A program made the position numbers and the translations under genes. Shown here in pieces: positions 35,738 to 45,003 of a stretch of DNA of 64,000 nt. Numbering within the stretch: the first letter of the stretch is position 1; every line of letters starts with the position of its first letter. The DNA comes from Ferruginibacter sp. Lineage in GTDB: Bacteria; Bacteroidota; Bacteroidia; Chitinophagales; Chitinophagaceae. The DNA lies in contig JAOQAK010000052.1 in NCBI GenBank assembly GCA_025963635.1, positions 62,001 to 126,000 of the forward strand. The letters run 5' to 3'. Under the pieces are notes generated by a model. The model searched no databases. It was given only the letters and a program-made list of their open reading frames with translations, and was not told the origin of the DNA.

Positions 35738-36571
35738 CTATTGGGTTGCCGGGGTTCTGTGAAGTTCTTTCAGCTTTACATATTTTGCAAAATGGTAATA
35801 GCTTGAAAAAACGGCCCAATAAAATCCGTTGCGGCCATTGAGGCAATTTAATTCGAGGAGATAGTATTTAAAAAAGTTGAAAGGCAAACCAAATAGTATC
35901 GCGAGCATTGACTTATTTTTTCCTTTACTGAAGGCCATTTCCGCAGAATAAGTTGAATAGCGGTTAACCTTTTCAAGGCATTGGTGCAAACTGGTATAGC
36001 TGTAATGCTTGATGGCATGCTGTAATTTCTTTACAGGTCCTGCTACGCAAATGCTTTCATGCACCTTATCGTTAGAAAGATATCCCAACTGCTTATTAAA
36101 TAGCCTCAGGAAAAACCGTTCACTTTCTTTTCCATGCCGGAACTCCTTATCTAAAAAAACGAAGTTCATACGCATTGAATAGCCTGCATATTCTTCATTA
36201 CTGATCAGTGTCTTTTGTATTTCCGTAACCAACCTGTCAGCTAAAACTTCATCGGCATCAATACATAAAATCCAATCATTAGTGGCCTGGGATACGGCGA
36301 ACTGCTTTTGAGCTCCATAACCGTCAAATGTCCTGGAAAATATTTTGCAACCAAATTCTTTACAAATGGCCACTGTATTATCGCTGCTAAAGCTATCCAC
36401 GACCACAATTTCATCACACCATGTTAATTTCGATAAGGTGCGGCGAATATTTTGTTCTTCATTATAGGTAATGATTACCGCACTTACTTCTGTAGAGAAG
36501 TAAAGTCCTTTATCGGATACCCTTGTGCTGGCAATTTCCTGTCCTGCTGATTGTGCTTCTTTAATGATCAT
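35738..36571 (-). CDS. Family 2 glycosyltransferase (WaaE/KdtX-like)
   Basis: 277 residues. SAVIITYNEEQNIRRTLSKL is the nucleotide-sugar start, DEIVVVDSFSSDNTVAI the following strand, and WILCIDADEVL holds the DxD metal motif. The YGAQKQFAVSQATNDW and HRYSYTS-type later segments resemble WaaE/KdtX-like transferases that add a sugar to the lipopolysaccharide core. A C-terminal hydrophobic region (LAILFGLPFNFFKYYLLEL) may associate with the membrane. It heads a two-gene unit with the deacetylase. Confidence 0.88.
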   Translation of the reverse strand: MIIKEAQSAGQEIASTRVSDKGLYFSTEVSAVIITYNEEQNIRRTLSKLTWCDEIVVVDSFSSDNTVAICKEFGCKIFSRTFDGYGAQKQFAVSQATNDWILCIDADEVLADRLVTEIQKTLISNEEYAGYSMRMNFVFLDKEFRHGKESERFFLRLFNKQLGYLSNDKVHESICVAGPVKKLQHAIKHYSYTSLHQCLEKVNRYSTYSAEMAFSKGKNKSMLAILFGLPFNFFKYYLLELNCLNGRNGFYWAVFSSYYHFAKYVKLKELHRTPATQ

Positions 36572-36887
36572 AAGTTCGTAGCTTGTTTTTCATTGGTTAA
36601 TTGGCCATCTTCATTTCATTTTCTCTTTGCTGATTTTTGATGCAACGCATCAGGTAAAATGAAAAATGATAATCGGGTGAATTTGGAGAGCAGGGACCTT
36701 TATACGTAGAAAACACCAAAAATGAAAATACCCCTATAAGGGTTTAAAAAGTTTTTGAGATGTTGAAACAGGATGTGGAACCGCTGCAGAAGGAGTGTTC
36801 CGTTTATAATGATAGCGATGATACGATAGCTAATATAGATTGGGGTGGTTATTAAACCTTCAGGAGATACAAAGACGGATGTGCTGA
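36572..36887. other. Intergenic stretch between GT2 and DUF4249 genes
   Basis: About 316 bases. Only a weak ACCC-CTATAA-GGGT inverted repeat near 36728 is seen, followed by a short A/T run; I would not call it a terminator with confidence. Confidence 0.4.
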
Positions 36888-37967
36888 TCAGAAAGTATCA
36901 AAGTAATAAATTTCCTCCTTCCTTGCCGATCCTCCGAATATGCCAAGCCCGTTTTGGACGTTTCCCGCCGGGGAGATTAACTGGCTTGCAGGAACTGATC
37001 CAAAATCAGTTTTGTATTTCTCATAAACCAGCAGGTAAGTATATAATTCTTTGCCCACAGATTTTAATTGTAGTCTAACCCGTCCTTTGTTTTTTATATC
37101 AGTACTGGTAAAAAACTCGCGATCGAGGAATACTTTGGTACTAAATACGCGGCCATTCAAATTGCGGCCAGGAATGAAAATGCGCCGGAAAGGATTCGCG
37201 AGATTGTCGATGCTACTGTTTTCCGTAACAAGGTTATCAGCAGTGTAAAGGTTAATACGGGTGAACTTATTTTGCGGAAGAGTGTCCCGCAACAGTTTCA
37301 CAGCTGGTAAGTTTTTAACTTGTTCATAAAGCATACGACCACTGGAGATATCATAATTGTAGCGGATGCCGCGATAATAAAAATACCTGCTGATAATTAC
37401 TGACTCTTTCAGCGCTTCAATGATATAATATTTATCGCTTGTCCCTTCATCCTGCCAGGTGATTTCCGCTGCCAGCGCCTCTTTCCCAAGGTATCGCTCA
37501 CCGGCTGTATCAACAGAAATTAATTTGGGGGCCTGCGGGATAAAGGTTGAAGCCGTAACCATGCCTAGCGTTGGATGCTGTATTTCGATAGAATAGGTGG
37601 CATTTGACCTGAAATGCCGCCGATTGGTAAATACAGTGGTTGGATTAGCTGCATATTGTGCCGACCAATTCGGCAGCAGGTTAAAAGTGTGAGCGCTTTC
37701 ATCAGTGATGGTAACTGTCGCATTGTTCACTTTTTCGAACCGGATCAGTCCGCCGTTGCCGACTTTGATAGTTTTTCCTATGGGGATTTCCATCGAATCG
37801 CCAGCGGTAAGTTCAGCCAACACCACCAATTTATCATCTACAAATTGCGTGGAAGTGAAAGTCTTTTTACAGGAGATAATTAAAGTTAATAATAAAAACA
37901 ATCCGCACAATTTCCTGAGACCGATACCCAGGTAAATGGAATAATATGTGGAAGTTATTTTCAACAT
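36888..37967 (-). CDS. DUF4249-type lipoprotein
   Basis: 359 residues, lipobox LIISCKKT (Cys33). The DUF4249 pattern is visible: LVVLAELTAGDSMEIPIGKT, RFEKVNNATVTITDESAHTF, an YSIEIQHPTLGMVTASTFIP segment and LKSVGKELYTYLLVYEKYKT. Such lipoproteins regularly follow a TonB receptor with an STN domain, as here, three bases after it. They are thought to be surface partners of the receptor; the ligand is not known. Confidence 0.9.
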   Translation of the reverse strand: MLKITSTYYSIYLGIGLRKLCGLFLLLTLIISCKKTFTSTQFVDDKLVVLAELTAGDSMEIPIGKTIKVGNGGLIRFEKVNNATVTITDESAHTFNLLPNWSAQYAANPTTVFTNRRHFRSNATYSIEIQHPTLGMVTASTFIPQAPKLISVDTAGERYLGKEALAAEITWQDEGTSDKYYIIEALKESVIISRYFYYRGIRYNYDISSGRMLYEQVKNLPAVKLLRDTLPQNKFTRINLYTADNLVTENSSIDNLANPFRRIFIPGRNLNGRVFSTKVFLDREFFTSTDIKNKGRVRLQLKSVGKELYTYLLVYEKYKTDFGSVPASQLISPAGNVQNGLGIFGGSARKEEIYYFDTF

Positions 37968-37970
37968 CGT

Positions 37971-40559
37971 TTAAAAGCTCATCGTATAAGATAAATAAGG
38001 TGTGATACTAAAAAGTTTATACTGGGTGGTTACAAATAGAGAGCGTTTCCCCAGGGTGCCTTCAAGATCGTACAAATACTGGCTGGGAGATCCATAGATA
38101 TTATAAATCCCAACTGTTAACATGGAATGGATCTTTTTTCCGGGCAACTGGTGATAGGTCGCTGATATATCCAACCGGTGATAGGGCAGGGTACGATACT
38201 GGTTGGTTGCGGAAGAATGATACACCAGCCGGTATTCCCTGGGTACAAGCGGATCGCTGATCTGTTGTGCCGCATCAAAATCCGGGTAAATCCTGTCGGG
38301 AAGCGTGAACACATCCCCGGTGGCAAATGTCCACAACCCCGAGCAATCAAAATGTTTATTGTGCTTATAAGTTGCCGACAGGTTCAGTTGATGCCGGCGG
38401 TCGTATTTAAACGGAAATTTATTGCCTTCATTGATATCTTTGAATTGCCTCCAGTTCCATGACATCGTATAACCAATATGAGTTTGCCATTTGGAAGTCT
38501 TTTTCTCAGCTTTTAATTCCATTCCGTAGCCCCATCCTTTGCCCGACTGTACATTTTGTTCCCAATCGGCATTGTTTAAAAACAAATTTTTCCCTTCAAC
38601 ATAATTGGTCACTTTCCTAAGCTGCTTATAATATATTTCAGCGCTGAATAAAAATTTCTTCAATCCCTGGTGTGCATAGCCAAGGTTGATCATATCGCTC
38701 TGTTCCGGCCTCAATAACGAGGTACTGGGGATCCATGAATCACTATTGATGCCCAGGTAAGGATTGGTTACGAGGTGCAGGTATTGCGTCATGTGATTAT
38801 AAGAGACGTCCAACTGGTTAAAAACGTTCAATTTGTATACTGCATAAAAACGTGGCTGCCACGATGTATAGTGAAAGCTATTGTATTGAAAATTGGATAC
38901 GTGGATACCAGGACGCAAAAACAGCCGGCCATTCGTTTTTATTTCATTTTCGTAAAACACTACCATTTCACGATAAGAAACCATAGGTAATGAAACGAAA
39001 TCATCGGGCTTGTCAACAAAATCCGCAGCTACATTGGTATTGAAAGGTTTCATTTTGGTGAAGGAAAGTTTTGCGCCGATATTAACCTTAATTAAATTGG
39101 TATAATATAATTCCAATTGAGACTGTACATTGTACTGTTGAATAGAGGAAAAGGTATTGTACACCTTTTGGATCTGTAAATTGGTGCCGATACTATCATA
39201 CAGTGAATAGCGGAAGCCTGCTATATTGTTGTAATTACTGATATTAAAGGAGGTGTTCACGAAAGCCCTGGTACCCAATAGATGATTCCAGCCTAGCGAT
39301 GCGGCTTTGTTGCCCCATTGTTGCTGATTATTGGAATTGTCCTGGTGCAGGTAAAGTTTATCATGACCAGCATAGCCGTTCAGCATTAGCTTATCTTTTT
39401 TCCCGAGTAGCTGGGTGCACTTAAAATGGATATCGTAAAAATTGACGCCTATCCCGGACTTCATCAATCGCAAGAAAGGGTTTATCCAGCTCTGGCGAAG
39501 AGAAACCATTATGCTTGTTTTGTCTTTTACCACCGGTCCCTCCAAGGTAAAAGAGCCGGCCAAAAGCCCTGTGTTAACTTCACCTTTCCATTCTTTCATG
39601 TTCCCGTCCTTGGTTAAGGCCTCTACCACTGAAGATAATCCACCGCCAAACCTTGCCGGGAAATTGCTTTTATATAACTGTATTGATTTGAGAGAGGTTT
39701 TGTTTACAATCGATAGCGTACCCAAGAGGTGGGTTGGGTTGAAAATCGGATTTCCGTCAAGCAGGAAAATATTCTGGTCAGGACTGCCTCCTCTTACCAG
39801 CATGCCGTTGGTTACCTGCGGTGCATTTTGAATACCAGGCAACAGGTACAAGGATCTCACCACGTCTGATTCGCCCATGATCATATTTTGCGGATTTTCT
39901 GATGCCTTCACTTTGTATCCGCCACTTTTATCGGTACCAATATTATTGGAAATCACTTTCACCTCACTTATATCTGTGTTGGGAACCAATTCAACATCTA
40001 TCCTTGTATTGTTGTCAAGATTAATGTCAATCCGGCGGCTGAGATAGCCCGCATAGGAAATGGTAATCGTTTGTTTCCCTTCCGGTAATTGTAATGTAAA
40101 ATATCCGTGAATATTGGAGTACACACCTTTTTGCCTGGACGCTTCCCAAATGGTTGCGTCCGCAAGAGGCTCTTCACTGGCGGACTCTTTGATAATTCCG
40201 TAGATTGAATAGTAATTTGTAAAGGCATTCGGAGGCAAAACAGAAAGAGAGGGGACAAGGATAAGTTTATTATTCTTTTCAATAACACTCACCTTTTGAC
40301 CTTTCAATACCTGTCGCAATACATCCCCAAGGGTGGAAACATTGCCTTTCAGTACAATGATTTTATTGGTTTCAATGCAATTGGATGCGTACTCAATGAT
40401 TATTCCGCTATGATGGTTGATGTCTTGCAGGAAATCCTGGATCGTTCCTGTTTCAAAACCGGGCTGGTAGGTACGTGTAGCTACTGATTGCTTTTGTGCA
40501 ATCGTTTCATAAAAATTAAAAAACAACGCGATGAAAAATATATAACGTAAGTTTTTCAT
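37971..40559 (-). CDS. STN-domain TonB-dependent receptor
   Basis: 862 residues from ATG at 40559. Signal peptide LRYIFFIALFFNFYETIAQ, then a secretin/TonB short N-terminal (STN) domain (FLQDINHHSGIIIEYAS, LGDVLRQVLKGQKVSVIE), a CarboxypepD_reg-like domain (YGIIKESASEEPLADATIW), the plug (GESDVVRSLYLLPGIQNAPQ, MLVRGGSPDQNIFLLDGNPI) and barrel. STN domains link receptors to FecR/ECF sigma signalling, and both genes lie directly upstream. An earlier ATG at 40613 would add 18 residues with no signal character and is rejected. Ligand unknown. Confidence 0.92.
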   Translation of the reverse strand: MKNLRYIFFIALFFNFYETIAQKQSVATRTYQPGFETGTIQDFLQDINHHSGIIIEYASNCIETNKIIVLKGNVSTLGDVLRQVLKGQKVSVIEKNNKLILVPSLSVLPPNAFTNYYSIYGIIKESASEEPLADATIWEASRQKGVYSNIHGYFTLQLPEGKQTITISYAGYLSRRIDINLDNNTRIDVELVPNTDISEVKVISNNIGTDKSGGYKVKASENPQNMIMGESDVVRSLYLLPGIQNAPQVTNGMLVRGGSPDQNIFLLDGNPIFNPTHLLGTLSIVNKTSLKSIQLYKSNFPARFGGGLSSVVEALTKDGNMKEWKGEVNTGLLAGSFTLEGPVVKDKTSIMVSLRQSWINPFLRLMKSGIGVNFYDIHFKCTQLLGKKDKLMLNGYAGHDKLYLHQDNSNNQQQWGNKAASLGWNHLLGTRAFVNTSFNISNYNNIAGFRYSLYDSIGTNLQIQKVYNTFSSIQQYNVQSQLELYYTNLIKVNIGAKLSFTKMKPFNTNVAADFVDKPDDFVSLPMVSYREMVVFYENEIKTNGRLFLRPGIHVSNFQYNSFHYTSWQPRFYAVYKLNVFNQLDVSYNHMTQYLHLVTNPYLGINSDSWIPSTSLLRPEQSDMINLGYAHQGLKKFLFSAEIYYKQLRKVTNYVEGKNLFLNNADWEQNVQSGKGWGYGMELKAEKKTSKWQTHIGYTMSWNWRQFKDINEGNKFPFKYDRRHQLNLSATYKHNKHFDCSGLWTFATGDVFTLPDRIYPDFDAAQQISDPLVPREYRLVYHSSATNQYRTLPYHRLDISATYHQLPGKKIHSMLTVGIYNIYGSPSQYLYDLEGTLGKRSLFVTTQYKLFSITPYLSYTMSF

Positions 40560-40627
40560 TACATGGATGCAGTGTAATTTCAGCGACCGGCTGGTTGTGG
40601 CGCTGCGTACCATTACAAAGAACCATG

Positions 40628-41623
40628 TTATTTCTGATAAAATACAGTTTTATTATCCTCATTTTTTGTTGCCAGGCCGGTAGTCAACCTTATTTCTTCC
40701 AGCACCTGGGCGAGGGATTGTTGTTGAAAACGGACGGTAAGGCGGATATCTTCAATTGCGGAATTGTGTTTATTTGAGAATCCAAGTCGTACTTCATAAT
40801 AATCAGCCACATCCTCCAATACTTTTTTCAAGGGAGCATCCTTGAAATCGAGCACTCCGTTCCTCCACGCAATGTCGTTGGAATCACTCACCGGGGTTTG
40901 CAGGAAAGTTTGATCTTTTAAGATTACTTTTTGTCCTGCGATTAATGTTACCTGGTTGCTACTCTTCTCTATGTCGGTAACACTTACCTTGCCGGAAACC
41001 ACCACTATCTTGTCAATGGCTGCTTTTGTTACTACCAAAAAAGAAGTGCCCAGCACTTTAATCTTTGAATGAGTAGTGGTAATTACAAATGGTTGTTGTT
41101 CATCTCTGTGAACATTAAAGAATGCCTCCCCGGTAAGCGCTACGGTACGTTCGCCTGGTTTAAACACGGCAGGGTAGGTGATGGAGCTCCCTTTTCTGAG
41201 TAGTATTTTTGAGTTGTCAGGCAAACTGATTAATTGGTTGGACTTTTCCGCGGTTAGTGTTTTCCATTGCGGATCAGTTCTGTTCCATAGAAATAATCCA
41301 ACCAATAATAATGCAGTGGCAGCAGCTGCAATTGCAATCCGGCTGCGAAATCGGGGGGTAAATATAAAGGGTTTTATCAGGTGCTTAGTTTCAGAGATGC
41401 CATTAATATCCGCATGCAGTTTCTCCCACGCAGCATTCGTGTCGAAATCCTTCAATGGCAGCACATTATCCATTTCCTCCCAAATGGTTACTAATTGCTC
41501 ATATTCCTGCATATTACCGGCATCGTGTTGTATCCACGATTGAAGCTCGTGCAATTCCGCTGCAGTAGCTTCGCCTGATAATTTCTTGGCAACCAGATTA
41601 ATTATATTTTCTCCATTCTCCAT
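40628..41623 (-). CDS. FecR-type anti-sigma factor
   Basis: 331 residues: an N-terminal cytoplasmic part (ELQSWIQHDAGNMQEYEQL), one membrane helix near 95-112 (IAIAAAATALLLVGLFLW), then the FecR domain with LPDNSKILLRKGSSITYPA and TGEAFFNVHRDEQQPFVI, ending in a DUF4974 module (APLKKVLEDVADYYEVRL). It should bind the sigma factor next to it and release it when the STN receptor reports a ligand. It is spaced 43 bases from the sigma gene and 68 from the receptor start. Confidence 0.93.
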   Translation of the reverse strand: MENGENIINLVAKKLSGEATAAELHELQSWIQHDAGNMQEYEQLVTIWEEMDNVLPLKDFDTNAAWEKLHADINGISETKHLIKPFIFTPRFRSRIAIAAAATALLLVGLFLWNRTDPQWKTLTAEKSNQLISLPDNSKILLRKGSSITYPAVFKPGERTVALTGEAFFNVHRDEQQPFVITTTHSKIKVLGTSFLVVTKAAIDKIVVVSGKVSVTDIEKSSNQVTLIAGQKVILKDQTFLQTPVSDSNDIAWRNGVLDFKDAPLKKVLEDVADYYEVRLGFSNKHNSAIEDIRLTVRFQQQSLAQVLEEIRLTTGLATKNEDNKTVFYQK

Positions 41624-41666
41624 TTAAAGGTTTCTATTTACTATAACTTGAAATTATGATTTACCC

Positions 41667-42233
41667 CTATTGGTGTAGCCCCATTACCGATAAAAATAAA
41701 ATGGTTTGAATGAAGTGCACCTGCTTTTCTTTTATAAATACCCGCATAATGCCTAGTGCCTTTCCCATTTGGTTCTCCACTGTTTTGATTGAAATCCCTG
41801 ATGCATCGGCTATCTGCTGATAAGTAAGTTTGCCAACCCGGCTCATTACAAAAACCGCCCTGCATTTAGGAGGCAAGCGTTCAAAAGCTTCTGCCAATAA
41901 AGCAGTGAAATCTACTTCAGGTTTCCCTTCAAGTGGAAAATCAACAGGTTCTCCATCCATTTCCTGTCCCGTTAATTCGTTTACAACAGATTTTCTTTTT
42001 TTGGCGAGGTTGGTAAGGCAGTTGTTTCTTACAGCGGTAAACAAGTAAAAACGTATTTCATTTTTCCCCAGCAGATCTTTTTTCTTCTCCCAAACTTTCA
42101 TGAACAAATCCTGTACAATATCTTCGCAGGCATCGGTATCTTTTATAAATGTATATGCATACTGACAAAGCGTTTTATACTGTTCATAAAATACCTGTTG
42201 AAATAATTGATATAAAGGAAGGTCTTTTTGCAT
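41667..42233 (-). CDS. ECF-family RNA polymerase sigma factor
   Basis: 188 residues. Region 2 is seen in YAYTFIKDTDACEDIVQDLF and VWEKKKDLLGKNEIRFYLFT; region 4 in FERLPPKCRAVFVMSRVGKL, and the recognition helix QIADASGISIKTVENQMGKA. This is the sigma type usually paired with FecR and an STN receptor. It heads the four-gene unit sigma-FecR-receptor-DUF4249. The last residues (HFIQTILFLSVMGLHQ) are hydrophobic, as often in Bacteroidota ECF sigma factors. Confidence 0.94.
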   Translation of the reverse strand: MQKDLPLYQLFQQVFYEQYKTLCQYAYTFIKDTDACEDIVQDLFMKVWEKKKDLLGKNEIRFYLFTAVRNNCLTNLAKKRKSVVNELTGQEMDGEPVDFPLEGKPEVDFTALLAEAFERLPPKCRAVFVMSRVGKLTYQQIADASGISIKTVENQMGKALGIMRVFIKEKQVHFIQTILFLSVMGLHQ

Positions 42234-42435
42234 TTGGTCAATTCATGAAAACGATGCATAAAAATAGGAAATGCAGGATGGTTTGGAGTAAATAATCTTC
42301 CATTAAGGTAGGGATACAATTTGCAGGAGAGCTGCTCGTCCTTGAATGGGAGTCGTAAATGCGAATCATTTTACATATGTTAACATGAGTAATCGAACTA
42401 CACAGTTTGGCATTAAAATAGTAACAACTTACCCG

Positions 42436-43470
42436 ATGACGAAGAAAATAAGAATATTGCACCTGGAAGATGTTGAAAGAGATGCGGAAAAAATAAAGGA
42501 GATATTAAAAAAGGGAGGGATGGATGTGGAGGTAATGATTGTTGATAACAGGGATGCATATGTTGAAGCTTTAATTGAATTTGCTCCTGATGTAATTCTT
42601 TCGGGTGATATTGACGCATCCTTCAATTCTGTGGAGGCATTGAATATTTTCATGCGCACCGGAATGAAGATACCCTTTATTATCGTTACCAGCACAATGT
42701 CTGAAGAGTATGCAGTTTCCCTAATGAAGGCGGGAGCAAGTGACTATATTTTGAAGAGCAATCCCGAACAAATTCCCACAGCAATCCGCAATGCTCTTGA
42801 AGGAATCAATTCTGAAATTAATCTTGAAAATAATAAGGCAGTAAACATCAAAGAAAAAACAAATGCTGTTTTGGTGGCGCAGGAACTCGAACGAGGTGAA
42901 ATGGGGAATGAGTTATTGGAAAACATAAACCAGATTTTAGCGGCCTCCAATCTTTACATCGACTGCGCCATCAGCGAAGAAAATCAGCGCATGATCTTTA
43001 TGCAAAAAAGCAAAAAGTATCTGTTATTAGCTATCGATGAAATTAAAAAGCTCTCGCAGGTAATAATGCCGCCTACGCTTAATGAAATAGGATTGATAGA
43101 TTCATTAAATAACTGGATTGACTTCAAACAGGAATCCACCAGCATAAATTTTGTCGCGGATTGGAAAAACTTCGATGAACACGCTACGGATAATAAACTT
43201 CAACTCACTGTTTACAGGATTATACAGGAGCAACTCAATAATATTGTTAAGCATTCCAATGCAAGAAATGCCCATATATCCCTGAAGCAAACAGAAGATT
43301 CCCTTGATCTTGTAATAAAAGACGATGGAGACGGATTTAATCCTTCAAAGCATATGAATGGAACAGGTTTTAAAAATATACACACCCGGGCAGAAATTCA
43401 CAATGGCAAGATATTGCTACATTCGGAGCCAGGTAAGGGCTGCATGTTAACAGTAGTTTTTCCGCTGTAA
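42436..43470 (+). CDS. Receiver domain fused to histidine-kinase-like module, both phospho-sites lost
   Basis: 344 residues from the ATG at 42436 (the open frame extends to 42346 without protein character). The receiver domain starts IRILHLEDVERDAEKI, but at the expected phosphoacceptor Asp (usual ILSD) it reads ILSG (Gly57). The kinase part has the dimerisation helix EMGNELLENINQIL; the usual Bacteroidota form has ELHDN, so the phosphoacceptor His is replaced by Leu161. The ATPase domain is intact in motif terms: IIQEQLNNIVKH, DDGDGFN and GTGFKNIHTRA. I infer a pseudo two-component protein that may bind ATP and partners without phosphotransfer. The alignment is by eye. Confidence 0.85.
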   Translation: MTKKIRILHLEDVERDAEKIKEILKKGGMDVEVMIVDNRDAYVEALIEFAPDVILSGDIDASFNSVEALNIFMRTGMKIPFIIVTSTMSEEYAVSLMKAGASDYILKSNPEQIPTAIRNALEGINSEINLENNKAVNIKEKTNAVLVAQELERGEMGNELLENINQILAASNLYIDCAISEENQRMIFMQKSKKYLLLAIDEIKKLSQVIMPPTLNEIGLIDSLNNWIDFKQESTSINFVADWKNFDEHATDNKLQLTVYRIIQEQLNNIVKHSNARNAHISLKQTEDSLDLVIKDDGDGFNPSKHMNGTGFKNIHTRAEIHNGKILLHSEPGKGCMLTVVFPL

Positions 43471-43553
43471 ATCTTGATATTTGCTATGATAGAAACGCTG
43501 TGTCACCGTTCCACACGTCTGTGTCAATACTTACAGCTTATTTGTACACCCGG

Positions 43554-43976
43554 CTAAATCACTGTTACTTTGCTCTTTAAGTGCAGTGCATGATAAATAA
43601 CTTCCCTGTACTTATTTACATCCTCTGGTTTGCGAACGTAATAGTGTGCTCCGTTGGTATAGAGCTGCTTTACAACATCCGGAGCATAGGAGGTGGAGAA
43701 AATGATCACTGGTAGTTGCTTCAGCCTTTCCGTACTCTTTATTTCAGACAGGCATTCATACCCGTTTTTGCGCGGCATGTTGAGATCCAGGAAAAGAACA
43801 TCTGGCAGCCGGGTACTTTCTTTATTCAAATGATTCATTAGCTCTTCGCCGTTATTCATTACAGTAAGGTCGAAGGAGATAGGCAATTCTTCTAATGAGA
43901 GTTTAAAGAGCAAACAATCATCATCATCATCATCGGCGAGCAGGATATGTTTAGTATAGGTTGTAGATAGGGTCAT
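43554..43976 (-). CDS. Stand-alone response regulator
   Basis: 140 residues from ATG at 43976: a single receiver domain. HILLADDDDDDCLLF holds the acidic pocket, PDVLFLDLNMPRKNG the phosphoacceptor Asp64, FSTSYAP the Thr/Ser switch and YVRKPED the conserved Lys. No output domain follows, so it is a CheY-like or Rcp1-like single-domain regulator. It faces the degenerate kinase-like gene, ending 84 bases from it. An upstream ATG at 44009 would add eleven residues and is less likely. Confidence 0.88.
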   Translation of the reverse strand: MTLSTTYTKHILLADDDDDDCLLFKLSLEELPISFDLTVMNNGEELMNHLNKESTRLPDVLFLDLNMPRKNGYECLSEIKSTERLKQLPVIIFSTSYAPDVVKQLYTNGAHYYVRKPEDVNKYREVIYHALHLKSKVTVI

Positions 43977-44265
43977 TTTTAATTTTGGTGTTGTTAAACC
44001 AGGTCGCAAATCATCGGCCTTTAAGGCTAACTTTTTTTGATCTGTTTAAGGTGAAAAACTGTTATGGTTAATTAAATATCCTTATCGAAACAACACTGAT
44101 CATCTAGTTTTCAACGCAGTTTTTATAATGAATATTTCTTTAAAGAACAGATTGCAAATTTAAAGGGTTTGGCTTAAAAAGTTTTTATTTTTGAAGTCAT
44201 TGTGCAAACATTAACCAAAAGATTAAACAATGCTTCTTATAGCTGATGGTCATTTTTTCTTAGGG

Positions 44266-44877
44266 TTATCCCCCGATTTCTTCCTCAAGAAAACCTTTAA
44301 TAAGCGCCTTCCATTGTAATTCCGACAATCCTGCAAATGCGCCCATTGCCACCAGTGAATTCCGCACATTGTCTTTTGTATTATTGGTGTCATTATTGGG
44401 GATTTCATTTCTGCCATGGTAAGACGCAGTTACCCTGTTGCCCTCCCTGCGAATAAGGAAGGAAGAGGTAGCGGTTTCTTTAAAAAAATGCGCTGTTTCC
44501 TGTTTTCCAGGCGCTGCCGAGGGGCGTAGTGTCATTCCATAAGTTTCTGCATCTTCACCAGCATTCGGATCATTTTTAATAGATTCAACCCGAACCCAAT
44601 CGTAGCCGTCACCAAGCGATGGCCCCGGCCCGAGTATATCAATCCTGAAATAATCACCTTCTTCGGCGAGGCGATTTTCTTCAGATCCTCTTTCATTGGT
44701 TAACATCAATTTTGCACTGGCAAAACCGCTCACTTTGTGCCAAACGGGTGGATTCAGCATCCTTTTATAGGCCCTTTTGAAAGTTTCGCGGGCTTCAACA
44801 CTATTTGCCAGTTCAACAGAAGTTTCCAGGCTTGTGTTTTTTCCTTGTACCGGCGGCGGCACGATTTCATCTTTCAT
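44266..44877 (-). CDS. Conserved hypothetical protein
   Basis: 203 residues, no signal peptide, no membrane segment. KDEIVPPPVQGKNTSLETSV opens it, followed by RETFKRAYKRMLNPPVWHKV, a DYFRIDILGPGPSLGDGYDW segment and SFLIRREGNRVTASYHGRNE, ending VAMGAFAGLSELQWKALIKG. It reads like a beta-sandwich flanked by helices. I do not recognise the family. It lies between a response regulator and LigD on the same strand; nothing suggests a common function. Confidence 0.8.
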   Translation of the reverse strand: MKDEIVPPPVQGKNTSLETSVELANSVEARETFKRAYKRMLNPPVWHKVSGFASAKLMLTNERGSEENRLAEEGDYFRIDILGPGPSLGDGYDWVRVESIKNDPNAGEDAETYGMTLRPSAAPGKQETAHFFKETATSSFLIRREGNRVTASYHGRNEIPNNDTNNTKDNVRNSLVAMGAFAGLSELQWKALIKGFLEEEIGG

Positions 44878-45003
44878 GTTAATCTGTTTTGGGTGAATGA
44901 TTAAAAAAACGAATCACATATAGCAACATAAACGAATTGCATAAATTGAATACACTTTTCGCGGATTTTTACGGCCAAGGGCTAGACGCATTGAGTATAC
45001 CAA

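Noticed and set aside
36725..36760. Weak ACCC/GGGT hairpin after the GT2 gene start
   Set aside because: Stem of only four to five bases; not convincing as a terminator.
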